64,000 nucleotides of DNA from Lachnospiraceae bacterium (GCA_021770785.1 JAETQH010000032.1:30004-94003); one strand, 5' to 3'; positions 38,341 to 47,986 are shown, counted from the first letter of the stretch. The notes: a model not told the origin generated them from the sequence alone. A program made the numbers and translations.

Positions 38341-39489
38341 CTACATAAGCTCTAAATACAGCCGCCTTGTGTCTTCCGCAGTCACTGCCTTTTTATTATT
38401 CTGTAAAAGCCGCGTTACTTTCATTCCTGCCTCCACAAGCTGGTCTAAATCTTCTTTTCCCACACCGAAGACTTCCAGCTTATCGGGTATTTTTAGCGTC
38501 TTTACAATACCGGATAATTCAGAAATAAGCCATTCACTCTTTTCTTCCTCTTTTCGGGCGTTCCCATGGCACACGGCATCATAAATCTCTGCAAATTCCT
38601 TGTGACAGGCAGCCCTGTTAAACCGCATCACCGGAACTAAAAGCATTGCGTTAGAAATGCCATGGGCGATATGGTATTTTCCGCCCAGCGGATAGGATAG
38701 CGCATGCACCGCCGTAGTACCAGAGGCGGCAATCGCCACGCCGCCGTAGAAAGCCGCCAGCAGCATTTTATTTTTTGATTCTATATTTTCCCTGTTCCGG
38801 CATGCCTCTATAATATTCCCAAAAATCAGTTTGAGGGCTTCTAGTGCAAATAAGTTGCTGAAAGTATTTGCCTTGTTTGAGGTGTAGCACTCTAACGCGT
38901 GGGATAATGCGTCCATTCCTGTTGCCGCCGCAATTCCCTCCGGCAACTCCCGTATCATATTTCCATCTAAAATTACCGTATCCGCCACTAGTTCCGAGTT
39001 TACAATGCCCACCTTTAACTCCTGCTCCGGCAGGGCAACGATACTGTTTGGCGTCGCTTCCGATCCCGTGCCCGCCGTGGTGGGAATCATAATGCTTTTC
39101 ACTCTTTTTCTTCCCAGCAGGGGCTGCTCCACATAATCGCTTACTTTCTCGCCCTGCACCGCTATGGAAGCCAGCTTTGCCACATCCATGACACTGCCGC
39201 CTCCGACTGCCACCACAAGTTCGGCACCACTTTCTAAAAAGCGTTCCACCACATCCTGCGCCTGCCGACAGGTCGGCTCCGCAGGAATGTCCTTTATGAC
39301 CTCCACGCTGCAGCCGCCTTCTTTTAACCACCTGACAGGTTCCTCTGTCAATCCCGCTTTATGAACGCCCGAATCGGTAAATACAGCGACTTTTTTGTAT
39401 CGCCCTTTTACTTCCTCTTCTAAAAACCGGAGAGACCCTGTCCCGTATCTGATATTCTGCGGTATTTTCACCGAAAATGAAATATTCAT
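38341..39489 (-). CDS. iron-containing alcohol dehydrogenase
   Basis: AVGGGSVMDVAKLASI, IPTTAGTGSEATPNSIVAL, GMDALSHALECYTSNKAN, AHGISNAMLLVPVMRFN. Confidence 0.94.
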   Translation of the reverse strand: MNISFSVKIPQNIRYGTGSLRFLEEEVKGRYKKVAVFTDSGVHKAGLTEEPVRWLKEGGCSVEVIKDIPAEPTCRQAQDVVERFLESGAELVVAVGGGSVMDVAKLASIAVQGEKVSDYVEQPLLGRKRVKSIMIPTTAGTGSEATPNSIVALPEQELKVGIVNSELVADTVILDGNMIRELPEGIAAATGMDALSHALECYTSNKANTFSNLFALEALKLIFGNIIEACRNRENIESKNKMLLAAFYGGVAIAASGTTAVHALSYPLGGKYHIAHGISNAMLLVPVMRFNRAACHKEFAEIYDAVCHGNARKEEEKSEWLISELSGIVKTLKIPDKLEVFGVGKEDLDQLVEAGMKVTRLLQNNKKAVTAEDTRRLYLELM

Positions 39490-40760
39490 CTTTCTTTACT
39501 CCTTTCAAAACCAAGTTTATTAATCACCCTTGTCACCAGCTCCTCATCACCGAAACCACCGGACTTGGATATGAGCCACATTTTCTTTTTTCCATCAATA
39601 ATCTTAGAGAGCACTGTTCCTGTCTCCACTTCCTCCATCGGAATAATCTGTCTGCACTCCATCTGTTTTAAAAAGCCTAATAACGTATCCCCGCCGATTA
39701 CCATAATCACAGCTTCTTTGCAGCCAATGATAAGGTTTCCCGCAATGCAGCCCAGCAGTTCGGAGATGTCTGTTCTTAAGTTTTCTTCCCCCCCCATCAT
39801 ACCCGAGAAATCAGGGATTTCCGTGTCCAGCAGCAGCATTTTTCTATCTGTAAATTCCCGACGCAACGATTCTAACCATCGGCTTCCCTCCTGTGTCCCC
39901 AGATAACCTCTTTTTTTCTGGTTGTTTTTCAGGGTGACATGGAAGGTTCCCTGCCTTTCCTCGCAGGCAATCTGTTTTCTAGAAATGTCACTGACACTTC
40001 CACACAGCACCAGCAGCGGGCAGGAAAATTTCTGCAAAACTTCCGTTTTCCTGTTAAAGTGAAATTTCTTGGACAGGAAAAAGGCAAACCCCGCACAGCC
40101 TGCCATCATGTGTATCCCATACTCGCACACCAGTTTCTCCGCAATAGCAGCCATTTCCTCTGTGGTTCCCGAATCATAAATCAAAATCCCCGGCGTCTTT
40201 AGGGAGGGCAGTTCATCTTCGCAGTGCATCCGATCCCTTACATAAACATGTTCCTGTAAAAATAAGTCCGCCACCCTTGAACTTTTCACCGGATCGAAGG
40301 GATCTTTTCCCAACAAGGTGTCTGCTATGGGAATTTGATTCACATAATGAATTCCCCCCACCGTATTCCTGCCTATCTGCGGATAGGCGGGCACCATAGC
40401 CAGGAACTTTTCACCGGACGCATCCAGCACGGCTTTTAGCTCTGCACCGATATTTCCGCGCAGTACAGAATCCGTCTTTTTGTACAGATAGGGCACTCCT
40501 CCCCGCACACATTTTCTGACAATCCCGTAAATAATACGGTACGCATCCCTTTTTTCCAGGTGGCGCGTCTCGGAATTTATTACCAGCACTTCGCATTCCA
40601 TATGAGAAATATCCTCTGCTTCAATATCCACATTTACCAGAGTAATGGTTTTCGCACCGCCTTTGGCAAACTGTATTCCGGTATCCAGGGCTCCCGTGAA
40701 ATCATCTGCTATAATTACCATTTTTACCGTTTCATTTTTATACTTTTCATTAAGTTTCAT
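39486..40760 (-). CDS. four-carbon acid sugar kinase family protein (DUF1537)
   Basis: VIIADDFTGALDTGIQFAKGGAKTITL, YKKTDSVLRGNIGAELKAVLDASG, SKSGGFGDEELVTRVINKL. Confidence 0.93.
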   Translation of the reverse strand: MKLNEKYKNETVKMVIIADDFTGALDTGIQFAKGGAKTITLVNVDIEAEDISHMECEVLVINSETRHLEKRDAYRIIYGIVRKCVRGGVPYLYKKTDSVLRGNIGAELKAVLDASGEKFLAMVPAYPQIGRNTVGGIHYVNQIPIADTLLGKDPFDPVKSSRVADLFLQEHVYVRDRMHCEDELPSLKTPGILIYDSGTTEEMAAIAEKLVCEYGIHMMAGCAGFAFFLSKKFHFNRKTEVLQKFSCPLLVLCGSVSDISRKQIACEERQGTFHVTLKNNQKKRGYLGTQEGSRWLESLRREFTDRKMLLLDTEIPDFSGMMGGEENLRTDISELLGCIAGNLIIGCKEAVIMVIGGDTLLGFLKQMECRQIIPMEEVETGTVLSKIIDGKKKMWLISKSGGFGDEELVTRVINKLGFERSKER

Positions 40761-40797
40761 TTTGAAACACCTTTACTTATTTTTCTTTTATGCACTT

Positions 40798-40826
40798 AAT
40801 ATATCATTAGTTGTTTCATTTCGCAA
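40798..40826 (-). promoter_or_regulatory. SigA-type promoter of the acid-sugar operon
   Basis: Minus strand TTGCGA (40826-40821)-17 bp-TATATT (40803-40798). Confidence 0.65.
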
Positions 40827-40879
40827 TCTATTTTTTATGATTTTTTACATTTTTGTGTTTCATTTTTTAACACTTGTGC

Positions 40880-40908
40880 TTTACAAGCTTATTTTTTATT
40901 TGTATAAT
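40880..40908 (+). promoter_or_regulatory. SigA-type promoter of the PrpR-like regulator
   Basis: TTTACA (40880-40885)-17 bp-TATAAT (40903-40908). Confidence 0.7.
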
Positions 40909-40939
40909 ATAGTCAAATACATTTTTATGGAGGATTTTT

Positions 40940-42718
40940 ATGAGAAAAATCAGAATTCTGGGAATTGCCCCCTACGAAGGAATCGCTACCTTAATGGAGC
41001 ATATTGCTTCCAAACGTGACGATGTAGATTTGAAAGTTTTTATAGGAGACTTACAGAACGGTGCAGCCATTGCAAAAAAATACGCCTCGGAAGGCTATGA
41101 CATCATCCTCTCCCGAGGCGGCACAGCCGAAATGATTCAGGCTCTAAATCTCCTTCCAGTAGTAAATATCTCCATTTCCATTTATGATATTTTCCGCTCT
41201 ATCCGGTTAGCAGACAACTCCCAGCAAAAGTATGCCATCATTGGTTTTCCGAGTATTACAAGAAATGCTATTTTTTTAAAAGACATGCTGCAAAGCCATA
41301 TGCCGGTCTACACCATTCATGATTCCGCCGAGACACAAAATACCTTAAAAGAATTAAAGGCCGCGGGATACGAAATGGTGGTCTGTGACGTGCTCTCCAG
41401 CTCCATTGCCGCTTATTTTAACCTCACCTCCATTCTAATTAGTTCCGGAGAGGAAAGCATCACCTCCGCTTTTGATATTGCCGTACAGATAGTAACCCAG
41501 CGCCTTGCTATCTCTGATGAGAATGCCTTATATAAGGAAATTATTGAAAATGAACCTTATCCGGTTGTGGTATACACTCCCGACGGCACACTTTTTTATC
41601 AGTCGCTAGTAACGCCTCTGCCGGAAAACATCTGCAATATCCTAAAAAATAAAATTTCTTCCGTGATAGATACGCACCCGCAGAAATTCCATTATGAGTA
41701 TTCCGGTCTGCTTTATGCCATAATCGGGAAAAAGTTTACCATCAAAGGAAAAAAACTGGTCGTTTATTATATCAATAAACGCAAGGTTCCTCTTGTATTA
41801 AGTAAAAACGGAATCCGATATACAAACCTGGAGCAGGCGCAGAACGATTTCCAGAACAGCTTTTACCGGATTTCCAACATCAATTCTTCCTGCCTTGGTA
41901 CCCTGGAAAAATATTTGGAGAGCAGCCTCCCCCTTGCTATCCTTGGAGAGCCCGGCACAGGAAAAGAAGCTTTGGCAAAATACAGCTATGTTCACAGCCC
42001 GCTTTCTTCTTCTCCTATGTCTATTTTAGATTGTGCGAAATTTAATGAAAAGCTTTGGAATTTTTTGACCTGTAATCATAATTCTCCCTTAAGCGATACA
42101 AATACTACCATTTACATAAAAAATATTCATACCCTGTCAGATGATTACTTTTATGAATTACTGAATATCCTGGATGATTTGAAGCTTTATCGAAGGAACC
42201 ATATTATATTTACCATCGACACTGCCCCAGGGGAGGCTGTAAGTGAAAGGATTTTAAAGCTCATCAATAACCTGCACTGCCTGACTTTAGAGACAGCCCC
42301 CCTTACAGACAATATGAATGACCTTCCCAACATTATCAGCCTTTACATCAACCACCTGAATATCCTCTATGGAAAGAATATTATCGGCTTGGAACCGGAA
42401 GCCCTTACCTTGCTGCAAAGCTTTCACTGGAGCCACAATTACGACCAGTTTATCCGCATTATCACGGAACTGGTGCTTTCCTGTGTCCCACCGGTTATCA
42501 CCACCGCTGCCACAAAACAGGTATTAAAAAAGGAAACAGGCTCCCCGGCTTTTGCTTCCGAAGGGACTTTTTCCGTAGATTTTTCCAACAAGACACTTGA
42601 TGAAATTAACCTTGAAATTATCCGGCAGATCCTATTGGAGGAAGGCGGCAATCAGAGCCGCACTGCAAAGCGTCTGGGCATCAGCCGCTCTACTTTATGG
42701 AGAATGCTACAAAAATAA
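40940..42718 (+). CDS. PrpR-N / AAA / Fis-HTH regulator lacking a GAFTGA motif
   Basis: PrpR_N-like N-terminus (IRILGIAPYEGIATLMEHIASKRDD...GYDIILSRGGTAEMIQ), GEPGTGKEALAKY, C-term HTH EIIRQILLEEGGNQSRTAKRLGISRSTLWRML. Confidence 0.88.
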   Translation: MRKIRILGIAPYEGIATLMEHIASKRDDVDLKVFIGDLQNGAAIAKKYASEGYDIILSRGGTAEMIQALNLLPVVNISISIYDIFRSIRLADNSQQKYAIIGFPSITRNAIFLKDMLQSHMPVYTIHDSAETQNTLKELKAAGYEMVVCDVLSSSIAAYFNLTSILISSGEESITSAFDIAVQIVTQRLAISDENALYKEIIENEPYPVVVYTPDGTLFYQSLVTPLPENICNILKNKISSVIDTHPQKFHYEYSGLLYAIIGKKFTIKGKKLVVYYINKRKVPLVLSKNGIRYTNLEQAQNDFQNSFYRISNINSSCLGTLEKYLESSLPLAILGEPGTGKEALAKYSYVHSPLSSSPMSILDCAKFNEKLWNFLTCNHNSPLSDTNTTIYIKNIHTLSDDYFYELLNILDDLKLYRRNHIIFTIDTAPGEAVSERILKLINNLHCLTLETAPLTDNMNDLPNIISLYINHLNILYGKNIIGLEPEALTLLQSFHWSHNYDQFIRIITELVLSCVPPVITTAATKQVLKKETGSPAFASEGTFSVDFSNKTLDEINLEIIRQILLEEGGNQSRTAKRLGISRSTLWRMLQK

Positions 42719-42825
42719 GATTATGCGGCTTCTAAACATTGGAAACCGCTCTGCAAATCACTTTTATTTACTTCTCTGATTTCTTATTGTGTGATTTTGC
42801 CGCTAACTCCAATTTGAATATTCCG

Positions 42826-43509
42826 TTACCTTGTGGGCATCTGAAAACCCACAAGTGCCTTGTTTAGATAGTCGTTAAATGGTTTCATAATTCGAAAAAG
42901 CTCTGCTGCTTTTGCAATAAATGCTTCTGCATCGTTTAGTTGTTGATCTTTTATAGGATATTGCAGATACCAACTCTTAAATTTTAAATATTCCGCTTGC
43001 GGATGTTCTTTTTCATATCCCGCAGGAATATTCTTTAATGCCTTTCCCTCTACAGTGAAATATTTTTCAAACTCCGGCTCACGGATAATCTTTTCCCATT
43101 CTTCGCCGTTCTGGGCAATATAATCCCGTATCATCGTTGTTGCATCCTTGAACATATCTGCAAACAAGCCGCCCCCTAAAAAGGATTGGTTGTCGGGCTT
43201 TATCATAAGATAATATCCGACAGGAACAGGCAGTTTCCCCTTCGAAGAAATATGGGCACGAAACGCAGGATTATAAGGTGATTTATCATGACTGAAACGG
43301 GTGTCCCTTACAATCTTAAAGGTAAGGTCTTTGGGCTTGTTATGTAAAATGGTATTGTCAAACTTTCCGATTTCCAGCATCAAAGCCTGCAATAATCCTT
43401 CAAACTCAACATTTGCTTTTTGGTAATCGTCTTTGTTCGCATGATACCATTCACGATTGTTATTCATGCTTAATGCCGATAAGTAATTTATCATAAACTG
43501 TATATTCAT
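42826..43509 (-). CDS. DUF2461 family protein
   Basis: MNNNREWYHANKDDYQKANVEFEGLLQALMLEIGKFD, RDTRFSHDKSPYNPAFRAHIS. Confidence 0.9.
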   Translation of the reverse strand: MNIQFMINYLSALSMNNNREWYHANKDDYQKANVEFEGLLQALMLEIGKFDNTILHNKPKDLTFKIVRDTRFSHDKSPYNPAFRAHISSKGKLPVPVGYYLMIKPDNQSFLGGGLFADMFKDATTMIRDYIAQNGEEWEKIIREPEFEKYFTVEGKALKNIPAGYEKEHPQAEYLKFKSWYLQYPIKDQQLNDAEAFIAKAAELFRIMKPFNDYLNKALVGFQMPTR

Positions 43510-43524
43510 AATCTGTCACCTCCT

Positions 43525-44376
43525 TCACGAATTCCGGATAATGGAAAGCTGCGTAGAAGCTAACAATTCCTTTATCAGATGTTTTGTTCGTTCCGGAGAT
43601 TCGTAGGGCTTGCAGAACAAAAAATCCTGTGATAATTCGTCAATATCTTCCATTGCATTTTTTACATCCATCATGGTCTGAAGAGGAATTACTGTAGCTG
43701 CTGTATAATCCAGCTGCAGCGGGTTTATCCTATGGCTTTGTATTGCATAATTCACCCTGTCTTTACACTTGCATCTGCCGCTGCCATATTCTCCGCAATA
43801 CTGTCCAAGAAAGTCTGCCATTTTTTTGCGTGTTCGGGAAAGCCTCTGGCGATACGCTTCAGGGGTCATTCCCAAAATATCTCCGGCAATGTGGCTGTCA
43901 AGCTTAAACATCGTACCCAATATGAAAATACATCTGCTTTCTACATCCAGGCATTGCAACATCACATTGGTGCAAGACATTTTCAGCTCTTCCGCTAATA
44001 TATCCTTTTCCACATTTTGCGTTAAATCCGGCAGTTTCCGTATTTTACCATTTTCTATGTCACCTGCATAATACTCAAAGCTCAACGGATAGTGGGCGAA
44101 CATATGCTTTTTATAATTTTTCAGATGATTAGCCGCAATACTGAATACCCACGTTGTAAATGAGCTATCACCTCTAAAAGATGACAGATGCATAATCATT
44201 TTTAATAGGATATCCTGCGTGGCATCCTCCGCATCTGCAAATGTACCAAGCATCCGCAGAGATAAATTGAACACAATATCCTGCACACCTGCAACAAGCA
44301 TTTCAAGGGCTTTTTTATCCCCGGCAGTGGCTTTATCAATCAAAGCCTGCCATTCTTCCTTCGTCTTTTTATTCAT
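43525..44376 (-). CDS. sigma-70 family (ECF-like) RNA polymerase sigma factor
   Basis: FNLSLRMLGTFADAEDATQDILLKMIMHLSSFRGDSSFTTWVFSIAANHLKNY; region 4 HIAGDILGMTPEAYRQRLSRTRKKM. Confidence 0.92.
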   Translation of the reverse strand: MNKKTKEEWQALIDKATAGDKKALEMLVAGVQDIVFNLSLRMLGTFADAEDATQDILLKMIMHLSSFRGDSSFTTWVFSIAANHLKNYKKHMFAHYPLSFEYYAGDIENGKIRKLPDLTQNVEKDILAEELKMSCTNVMLQCLDVESRCIFILGTMFKLDSHIAGDILGMTPEAYRQRLSRTRKKMADFLGQYCGEYGSGRCKCKDRVNYAIQSHRINPLQLDYTAATVIPLQTMMDVKNAMEDIDELSQDFLFCKPYESPERTKHLIKELLASTQLSIIRNS

Positions 44377-44532
44377 ATATTTTTACCTCCTAGTTAATTA
44401 GACAATGCTCCCTTGCCTGTGTGACAGAAAATAATTATTTTTTTTTACTTCAACTGCCTGTCCCTAACATGCTTTTCTAAAAGGTTCTCTATTTTTCATT
44501 ATACAAATCCCAAATTTGGTACATGCCCTCTC

Positions 44533-45597
44533 CTACTTACCTAAATATATCTTTTTCTGCTTCATATCTACTTTTGCAGTAACACTATATTGCAGCGCAC
44601 ATCTCGGTGTAGCATGTCCAAAATTTACATTATAAACAATTGGAAGTTTCTCATTGTCTATCTCCTTTATAACGATTTCTTTATATTCCTCATAATAGGC
44701 TTCATCTTGCGGTTTTCCAATCAAAACACCTTTAATTACATCGAATACACCTTTACTTTTAAGTGCACGTATTTCCCTTTCAAAGATGTCCGGCACCGGC
44801 TTTTCTTCACAGGTTTCTATAAATAAAATTTTTCCCCTCCATTCTTCTCTTTCCGGAAATAACCCGTATTTCTCACAGACCTCTTTTTCATCCTCATATC
44901 TGGTTGTGGTCAGTATGTCATAAATGCTTTCCAAACAACCGCCTAATAACTCACCCTGAAAAACTTCGCTGCCCTGCAGAAGTTCAAACCCCCGCTCTTC
45001 CTTATGTGCTATTCTATCTGTTCCAACTGCTGCTTTGGAAAAATCCTCTCTTTCCTCATACCAGATGTCACTGGATACAATTTCTCTGGATTCATTTCCT
45101 TCCAAATAGCTTTCAAATGCTGCTTTACTGTAGGGTAACATCTCATTGGCAATTTCACCCAAGTCACATATGAAATTTGGTCCATAATAAGTAGATAAAC
45201 CAAGTTTATAAAACATTAAATGATTAATTGTGGTATCGGAAAATCCGGTAAATAATTTGGGATGCTTTTCTACCGCCTCAATAAACTCTGCGTCTTCCAT
45301 CAAATAGGGTAAAAGTCTATAGGTATCATCTCCTCCTATTGCACAGATAATCCCTGCAATGGAATCATCCAAAAAGGCGTCCTTTAAATCCTTTGCTCTC
45401 GCCTGCGGATGTGTCTTTAAATATTCAATGCCCTTCAACGCATTTGGCATAAATACAGGCTCTAATCCATACTCCTGCAATCTCTTTACGCCAATTTCTA
45501 TATTGTGACTGCAAAATTCTTCGCCTAACATGCCGCTTGACAAACTACTTACAATTGCCACTTTATCGCCTTTTCTTAGTTTTCCTGCTTGCTGCAT
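44533..45597 (-). CDS. S66 family peptidase (LD-carboxypeptidase / MccF-like)
   Basis: KGDKVAIVSSLSSGMLGEEF, ICAIGGDDTYRLLPYL, FTGFSDTTINHLMFYKLGLSTYYGPNF, FGHATPRCALQYSVTAKVD. Confidence 0.9.
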   Translation of the reverse strand: MQQAGKLRKGDKVAIVSSLSSGMLGEEFCSHNIEIGVKRLQEYGLEPVFMPNALKGIEYLKTHPQARAKDLKDAFLDDSIAGIICAIGGDDTYRLLPYLMEDAEFIEAVEKHPKLFTGFSDTTINHLMFYKLGLSTYYGPNFICDLGEIANEMLPYSKAAFESYLEGNESREIVSSDIWYEEREDFSKAAVGTDRIAHKEERGFELLQGSEVFQGELLGGCLESIYDILTTTRYEDEKEVCEKYGLFPEREEWRGKILFIETCEEKPVPDIFEREIRALKSKGVFDVIKGVLIGKPQDEAYYEEYKEIVIKEIDNEKLPIVYNVNFGHATPRCALQYSVTAKVDMKQKKIYLGK

Positions 45598-45601
45598 AGT
45601 A

Positions 45602-46651
45602 CTACCCTTTCCTTTCTGTTTCTTTAAGAAGCTCCTGCCATCTCCTGTCATCTTTCATAAATCCATAGCTTTCCTCATCACGAAGGCCTTTCACCAGATT
45701 TTCTTTCATTTCTGCCAGGAACTCCGCTCCTATTTCCTTAAAGTCCATATGCTCATAAAGCGGTGCATTTCTGAAAGCCCAGATTTGTTCCACACAGGAG
45801 AGCATTTCTTTTACTGTATCAATCACCGTATCGGCATCTTTTTCCCTTACGGCAAGGTCAAGCACGGCAGAAATCTCATAACATTTCCCCATCTCAAAGC
45901 ACCTTGCCAGCTCTTTCTGTTTCTCTGTCAACCTGTGCGCCCTTTCTCTATCCTCCTCCTGCAAAGCAAGCTGGTACATCCCATGCAGTTCTAAGCTGGC
46001 TCTCTGATAATCCGAAAACAAAAGTTCTTCATACGCCTTATATGCCTCCCGAATCCGCCCTGTTTCAGCATAAATCTGCGCCTGCTTTCTTTTTCTTTCC
46101 GGGTTTTGGGTAGAGAAATATTCCAGATATTTTTCCGCTTCCCCGTACTGCTTTTTTCTCATATAAAATCCAACCAGAGAATCGGCTGCCCGGATGCGTA
46201 TTGATTCGTCCTTACTGTCTAATACACGGATGTATAATGAATATAAATATTTTTCATATTCTTCCTCCTTTGGAACTTCCTGCAGGATACGCTGTGCGTC
46301 AAAAATAACCGCAAAATTCAAAATTAGCTCTTCGCAATTCGGATATTCCTCTACCTTTTTCTTTGCCCACAGAAAAGCCTCCTCATATGATTTTTCTTTT
46401 AATTTCAAATCTACTTCATAGACAATCCCCTTTATTTCCTCCGCTGTGAGTTCCTCGCGAAATGACAATAATGTGTCTAATGAAATATCCAGTAACCGGG
46501 CAATGGGCGCTAAGAGCGTAATATCAGGATAGGAATTTTCATTTTCCCATTTATTCACCGCCGGAGCCGTCACACCAAGCCGTCCTGCCATTTCTTCCTG
46601 GGTCAGATTTTTGATTTTTCTGTATTTTCTAATTGTTTTCCCTAATGACAT
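45602..46651 (-). CDS. XRE-family HTH regulator with TPR-like C-terminus
   Basis: LGKTIRKYRKIKNLTQEEMAGRLGVTAPAVNKWENENSYPDITLLAPIARLLDISLDTLL. Confidence 0.93.
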   Translation of the reverse strand: MSLGKTIRKYRKIKNLTQEEMAGRLGVTAPAVNKWENENSYPDITLLAPIARLLDISLDTLLSFREELTAEEIKGIVYEVDLKLKEKSYEEAFLWAKKKVEEYPNCEELILNFAVIFDAQRILQEVPKEEEYEKYLYSLYIRVLDSKDESIRIRAADSLVGFYMRKKQYGEAEKYLEYFSTQNPERKRKQAQIYAETGRIREAYKAYEELLFSDYQRASLELHGMYQLALQEEDRERAHRLTEKQKELARCFEMGKCYEISAVLDLAVREKDADTVIDTVKEMLSCVEQIWAFRNAPLYEHMDFKEIGAEFLAEMKENLVKGLRDEESYGFMKDDRRWQELLKETERKG

Positions 46652-46851
46652 ACAAACATCTCCTTATGCTATTTTACATCGGCTTTCGCCAGTGTCGGTG
46701 TACATCAACGCTAATATAAGCATATCAGACAGATTTCACTCCGGCAACTGAGCCTCTGTTAAATATTTTTCAAGGAATTTAACTGGTGTTCATAACATTT
46801 CCATCTTTTTGTAAAATCATTTTCTCAGATTATTTTCTTTTTCCCGAATGT

Positions 46852-47637
46852 TTAATATTCTGTTATTTCATACGCTACATATTCATGACTAAAATGATAG
46901 CCCAGCTTCTCGGCTAATGCCACCGACCACATATTCTGCGCATCCCAGCTGGGATATAATTTTCTTTCCAGACACTCTAATATCAGCTTTGCGCCACACG
47001 CATATGCCAAACCTTTTCTTCTGTGGTCTTCTCTTGTATCAACTTCTATTTCAATCCCTTCCTGATATCTGCTATAAGAGGAAGCTCCCGCTACTAATTC
47101 TCCTTTCTTTAAAGCAACGACACCCAGCCCTAATTTTTTGTAGGTATCATAATCCTTAAATTGTGATACCAAATCATTGGCCCATCTATTCTTCTGGCAC
47201 AGTGCATATTCCTGTTCTTCCAGCAGTTTTAATTCATAGCCTTCCGGCAATTTCGAACTTGCATACTCTAATGTGTGGATATCAAAAATATCCTTTTCTT
47301 TTTTGATTGCATATCTTGAAACTTTCTTTGCTTTATGTCCGTAACATTTTTCAATCAACTCCGCCCATAGGTGGTTCTGCGGAACCATAATGATAAAATC
47401 CTGTTCGCAGTTTTCCGGTTTGAAGGTAACTAATTCTTCGCTTGGTTTTCCTGCATAAAAAGCAAAATCTCCTAATATTGCCATTGCTGCATCAGCGGAG
47501 GCATTTGTATATACATTTCCCATTACGCCTTGCAGGCAGGACCATATGATTGTTTCACTCCAGTTTCCAAATATCTCCTTTATAGCCTCTTTCAATTTGC
47601 AACCTCCACATTTTTCTATAAAAATACACTTTTTCAT
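46852..47637 (-). CDS. GNAT family N-acetyltransferase
   Basis: GASSYSRYQEGIEIEVDTREDHRRKGLAYACGAKLILECLERKLYPSWDAQNMWSVALAEKLGY. Confidence 0.88.
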   Translation of the reverse strand: MKKCIFIEKCGGCKLKEAIKEIFGNWSETIIWSCLQGVMGNVYTNASADAAMAILGDFAFYAGKPSEELVTFKPENCEQDFIIMVPQNHLWAELIEKCYGHKAKKVSRYAIKKEKDIFDIHTLEYASSKLPEGYELKLLEEQEYALCQKNRWANDLVSQFKDYDTYKKLGLGVVALKKGELVAGASSYSRYQEGIEIEVDTREDHRRKGLAYACGAKLILECLERKLYPSWDAQNMWSVALAEKLGYHFSHEYVAYEITEY

Positions 47638-47701
47638 ATACTACGCCTTTTTAGAATACCACAATACCTATTCCTTTCCAAGAAGCTCCTAACTCCGCTA
47701 C

Positions 47702-47801
47702 TGTGAAACTTCCGCGTTCGTCTGCCGAAGACTTCAGGTTGCGTATGATGCGAGGCACATTTTCACATGTGAAACTTCCACACTTGTCTGCCGGAAACTT
47801 C
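47702..47801. repeat. two 34-nt direct repeats, 66-bp offset
   Basis: tgtgaaacttccgcgttcgtctgccgaagacttc (47702) vs tgtgaaacttccacacttgtctgccggaaacttc (47768). Confidence 0.8.
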
Positions 47802-47813
47802 GGAATAAACAAT

Positions 47814-47936
47814 CGAGTAGGGAAAAATTTTTTCCCTACTCGCCGCGCGCCCCATGCGCCGCCTCAGCGGCATACTTCCTCTGCATGGGGCTGTGCATTA
47901 AAAAAGGTCAATCTACCACCCAAGGCAAATTGACCT
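47814..47936. repeat. cluster of three intergenic hairpins
   Basis: CGAGTAGGGAAAAATTTTTTCCCTACTCG (47814-47842); GCCCCATGC..GCATGGGGC; AAAGGTCAA..TTGACCTTT. Confidence 0.7.
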
Positions 47937-47986
47937 TTCCGGCAAAATACGCTTACCTTACCGTTTCTTACTTTTATGTTTACTTT

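Noticed and set aside
38768-39331. 187-aa Gly/Arg-rich minus-strand ORF
   Set aside because: Alternate frame inside the Fe-ADH gene; composition typical of frame-shifted GC-rich codons.
40761-40939. Sigma-54 promoter for the PrpR-regulated operon
   Set aside because: No convincing TGGCAC-N5-TTGC element seen; good SigA boxes exist in both directions and the regulator lacks GAFTGA.
47814-47842. Prophage or transposon end
   Set aside because: Perfect hairpin but no adjacent transposase, integrase or target duplication.
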